DNA from: Castellaniella sp047971665 | GTDB lineage: Bacteria > Pseudomonadota > Gammaproteobacteria > Burkholderiales > Burkholderiaceae_B | Length of the DNA stretch: 64,000 nt | Assembly: GCF_047971665.1 (NCBI RefSeq) | Contig: NZ_JBKEAA010000027.1 | Span: forward strand, 62,001-126,000 | Reading direction: 5' to 3' | Shown here: one piece after another, positions 62,085-64,000 of the stretch | How the letters are laid out: each line of letters begins with the position of its first letter | Position numbering within the stretch: position 1 is the stretch's first letter | The notes under the pieces: generated by a model | Told to the model about the DNA's origin: nothing | The model's database searches: none | Seen by the model: only the letters and a program-made list of their open reading frames with translations | Program-made: the position numbers and the translations under genes

Positions 62085-64000
62085 ATGAAGATCGTTTGCA
62101 TCGGCGGTGGACCCGCGGGTCTGTATCTGGCGCTTCTCATGAAGAAGCTGAATGCGCAGCACGAGGTGGTCGTCGTCGAGCGGAACCGGCCTTACGACAC
62201 GTTCGGCTGGGGCGTGGTGTTTTCCGACGCCACCATGGACAACATGCGACAGTGGGACCGGGAAACGGCCGACGAGATCCAGGAGGCCTTCAACCACTGG
62301 GACGACATCGAGCTGCGTTTCAAGGGGCGCACCATCCGGTCCGGCGGTCACGGTTTTGTGGGGATCGGGCGCAAAAAACTGCTGAATATCCTGCAGGCGC
62401 GTTGCGAGCAACTGGGGGTGGAACTGGTCTTCGAGACCGAGGTGAATTCGGATGAGGACTATCCGGATGCGGACCTGATCATTGCCAGTGACGGCATTTT
62501 TTCCAAGATCCGGGACAAGTACGCCGACACCTTCAAGCCGGATATCGTCACGCGGCCCAATCGCTATATCTGGCTGGGCACGAACAAGCTCTACGATGCC
62601 TTCACGTTCGACTTCCGCAAGACCGAGCACGGCTGGTTCCAGGCGCACATCTACAAGTTCGACGAGAAGACCACCACCTTCATCGTCGAATGCCCCGAGC
62701 ATGTCTGGCTGGCGCACGGCCTGGACAAGGCCGACCAGCAGCAGTCGATCGCCTTCTGCGAAAAACTGTTCAACGAAGGCAATCTCGAGGGGGCCGCGCT
62801 GATGACCAATGCGCGTCACCTGCGTGGCGCGGCGTGGTTGAATTTCCAGCGCGTGGTGTGTGATCAATGGTGGCTCAAGAACAAGCACGGCAGCCATGTC
62901 GTGCTGATGGGCGATGCGGTGCATACCGCCCATTTCGCAATCGGTTCGGGCACCAAGCTGGCGATCGAGGATGCCATTGAACTGACGCGCCAGTTCCAGT
63001 TGCTGGGCGACGGCGTGGCGCACCTGCCTGAAGTGCTGACCGCCTACCAGGAGGCCCGCCGCATCGAGACCCTGCGGCTGCAGAATGCGGCCTGGAATGC
63101 GATGGAATGGTTCGAGGTCTGCGGCGAGCGCTATTGCGACCAGTTCGAACCCGAGCAGTTCATGTATTCCATGCTGACGCGCAGCCAGCGCATCAGTCAC
63201 GAAAACCTGCGCCTGCGCGACAGGGAATGGCTGGAGGGATACGAGCGCTGGTTCGCCGAGCGGGCGCAGGTGCCCGCCCAGGCCGGCCGTGTCACGCCGC
63301 CCATGTTCACGCCCTGGACGGTACGCGGCCTGACCCTGAAGAACCGCATTGTGGTCTCGCCCATGGCCCAGTATTCGGCGGTGGACGGCACGGTGGGGGA
63401 TTACCATCTGGTGCATCTGGGCGCACGCGCCCAGGGTGGCGCGGGTCTGGTGTTCGCCGAAATGACCTGCGTCAGCCCGGAGGGCCGCATCACCCCCGGC
63501 TGCCCGGGACTGTACAAGCCCGAGCATACGGCGGCGTTCAAGCGGATCGCCGACTGGATTCACGACAACACCGATGCCAAATTCGCCATCCAGATCGGTC
63601 ATGCGGGGGCCAAGGCCTCCACGCGCCTGGCCTGGGAAGGCATCGACCAGCCTTTGCAGGCGGGGAACTGGCCCTTGATTTCCGCATCGCCGCAGCAGTA
63701 CCTGGAAGGCGTGAGCCAGGTGTCGCGGGCCATGACGCGGGCCGACATGGATGCGGTCCGGGATCAGTTCGTGGCATCCGCGCGCGCCGCCGACGAAGCC
63801 GGTGCGGACTGGCTGGAGCTGCACTGCGCGCACGGCTACCTGCTGTCGTCCTTCATCTCGCCGCTGACCAATCAGCGTACTGACGAGTATGGCGGTTCGT
63901 TGGCCAATCGGCTGCGTTACCCGCTGGAAATGTTCGAGGCGGTACGCGCGGTCTGGCCGCAGGACAAGCCGATGTCCGTGCGTATTTCCGCGCATGACTG
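62085..64000 (+). CDS. 2-aminobenzoyl-CoA monooxygenase/reductase-like fusion (salicylyl-CoA 5-hydroxylase/oxidoreductase), 3' end outside window
   Basis: The open frame from ATG 62085 (CAGGAGACATGAG upstream) reaches the window edge (>638 codons). The first ~400 residues are an FAD monooxygenase: VCIGGGPAGLYLALLMKK and GDAVHTAHFAIGSGTKLAIEDAIEL. From about residue 405 an Old Yellow Enzyme domain follows (FTPWTVRGLTLKNRIVVSPMAQYSA, DWLELHCAHGYLLSSFISPLTNQRTDEYGGS). This fusion is the ACMR type, which hydroxylates and then reduces 2-aminobenzoyl-CoA to a non-aromatic ketone for beta-oxidation. Homologues are also annotated as salicylyl-CoA 5-hydroxylase; the neighbouring genes favour the amino substrate. 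Minus-strand readings here are shadows. Confidence 0.88.
   Translation, partial: MKIVCIGGGPAGLYLALLMKKLNAQHEVVVVERNRPYDTFGWGVVFSDATMDNMRQWDRETADEIQEAFNHWDDIELRFKGRTIRSGGHGFVGIGRKKLLNILQARCEQLGVELVFETEVNSDEDYPDADLIIASDGIFSKIRDKYADTFKPDIVTRPNRYIWLGTNKLYDAFTFDFRKTEHGWFQAHIYKFDEKTTTFIVECPEHVWLAHGLDKADQQQSIAFCEKLFNEGNLEGAALMTNARHLRGAAWLNFQRVVCDQWWLKNKHGSHVVLMGDAVHTAHFAIGSGTKLAIEDAIELTRQFQLLGDGVAHLPEVLTAYQEARRIETLRLQNAAWNAMEWFEVCGERYCDQFEPEQFMYSMLTRSQRISHENLRLRDREWLEGYERWFAERAQVPAQAGRVTPPMFTPWTVRGLTLKNRIVVSPMAQYSAVDGTVGDYHLVHLGARAQGGAGLVFAEMTCVSPEGRITPGCPGLYKPEHTAAFKRIADWIHDNTDAKFAIQIGHAGAKASTRLAWEGIDQPLQAGNWPLISASPQQYLEGVSQVSRAMTRADMDAVRDQFVASARAADEAGADWLELHCAHGYLLSSFISPLTNQRTDEYGGSLANRLRYPLEMFEAVRAVWPQDKPMSVRISAHD

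Noticed and set aside
62025..63995. Minus-strand frame of 656 codons opposite the monooxygenase/reductase
   Set aside because: It is a shadow of the open plus-strand ACMR frame from 62085, which has FAD and Old Yellow Enzyme motifs.

Overview
The window is high-GC proteobacterial chromosome. Gene content and order suggest Burkholderiales, most likely Alcaligenaceae (Bordetella, Achromobacter or Castellaniella-like): a narGHJI operon ending in a parvulin gene, an NsrR/NnrS/truncated-haemoglobin group, an ArnC/ArnT/YdjC lipid A group resembling the Bordetella lgm locus, miaB-phoH-ybeY-corC-lnt, and queA-tgt-yajC-secD-secF. I cannot name the genus from sequence alone. No prophage, CRISPR array or integrase was seen; the only mobile-element trace is a decayed IS4-type transposase beside secF.

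Layout. 1-5.2 kb: the 3' part of a respiratory nitrate reductase operon. 5.2-7.4 kb: nitric-oxide response genes on the minus strand with a good NsrR half-palindrome upstream. 7.7-11.7 kb: putative lipid A sugar-modification genes. 11.7-17.3 kb: small stress/sulfur-transferase genes followed by an almost complete molybdenum-cofactor set (moaA, mobA, moeA, moaB, moaE, moaD, moaC), which would supply NarG and the sulfite dehydrogenase at 30.5 kb. 17.4-21 kb: two transporters and bioB. 21.2-21.6 kb: a tRNA-Ala/Glu/Asp transcription unit with promoter and terminator. 21.7-24.6 kb: a PAS-PAS-GGDEF-degenerate EAL protein. 24.6-30.2 kb: the lnt/corC/ybeY/phoH/miaB housekeeping operon. 30.5-32.1 kb: sulfite:cytochrome c oxidoreductase. 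33-40.3 kb: Sec accessory, queuosine and PBP4 genes.

40.4-64 kb (running off the right edge) is an accessory catabolic island of about 24 kb with three MarR regulators, matching AT-rich palindromic operators, a branched-chain-type ABC importer with two binding proteins and an MG-fused permease/ATPase, two CoA ligases, and a distinctive enzyme set: an IacA-like flavin monooxygenase, an IacB-like protein, an IacE-like SDR, a flavin reductase, a thiolase-fold protein lacking the catalytic Cys and His and paired with a DUF35-SDR fusion, a cyclase-family metal hydrolase of the kynurenine formamidase/isatin hydrolase type, an IorAB-type 2-oxoacid:ferredoxin oxidoreductase, a 2-aminobenzoate-CoA ligase-like enzyme and a 2-aminobenzoyl-CoA monooxygenase/reductase (flavin hydroxylase fused to an Old Yellow Enzyme).

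My reading (inference) is that this island degrades indole-3-acetate (auxin) or a close relative: uptake; oxygenation to dioxindole-3-acetate; CoA activation; retro-aldol cleavage to isatin plus acetyl-CoA by the thiolase-like/DUF35 pair, as Ltp2/ChsH2 do in steroid degradation; hydrolysis of isatin to isatinate; CoA-dependent oxidative decarboxylation by IorAB to 2-aminobenzoyl-CoA; and dearomatisation by the monooxygenase/reductase. This would bypass free anthranilate and catechol and differs from the canonical iac route, whose ring-hydroxylating dioxygenase genes are not seen here.
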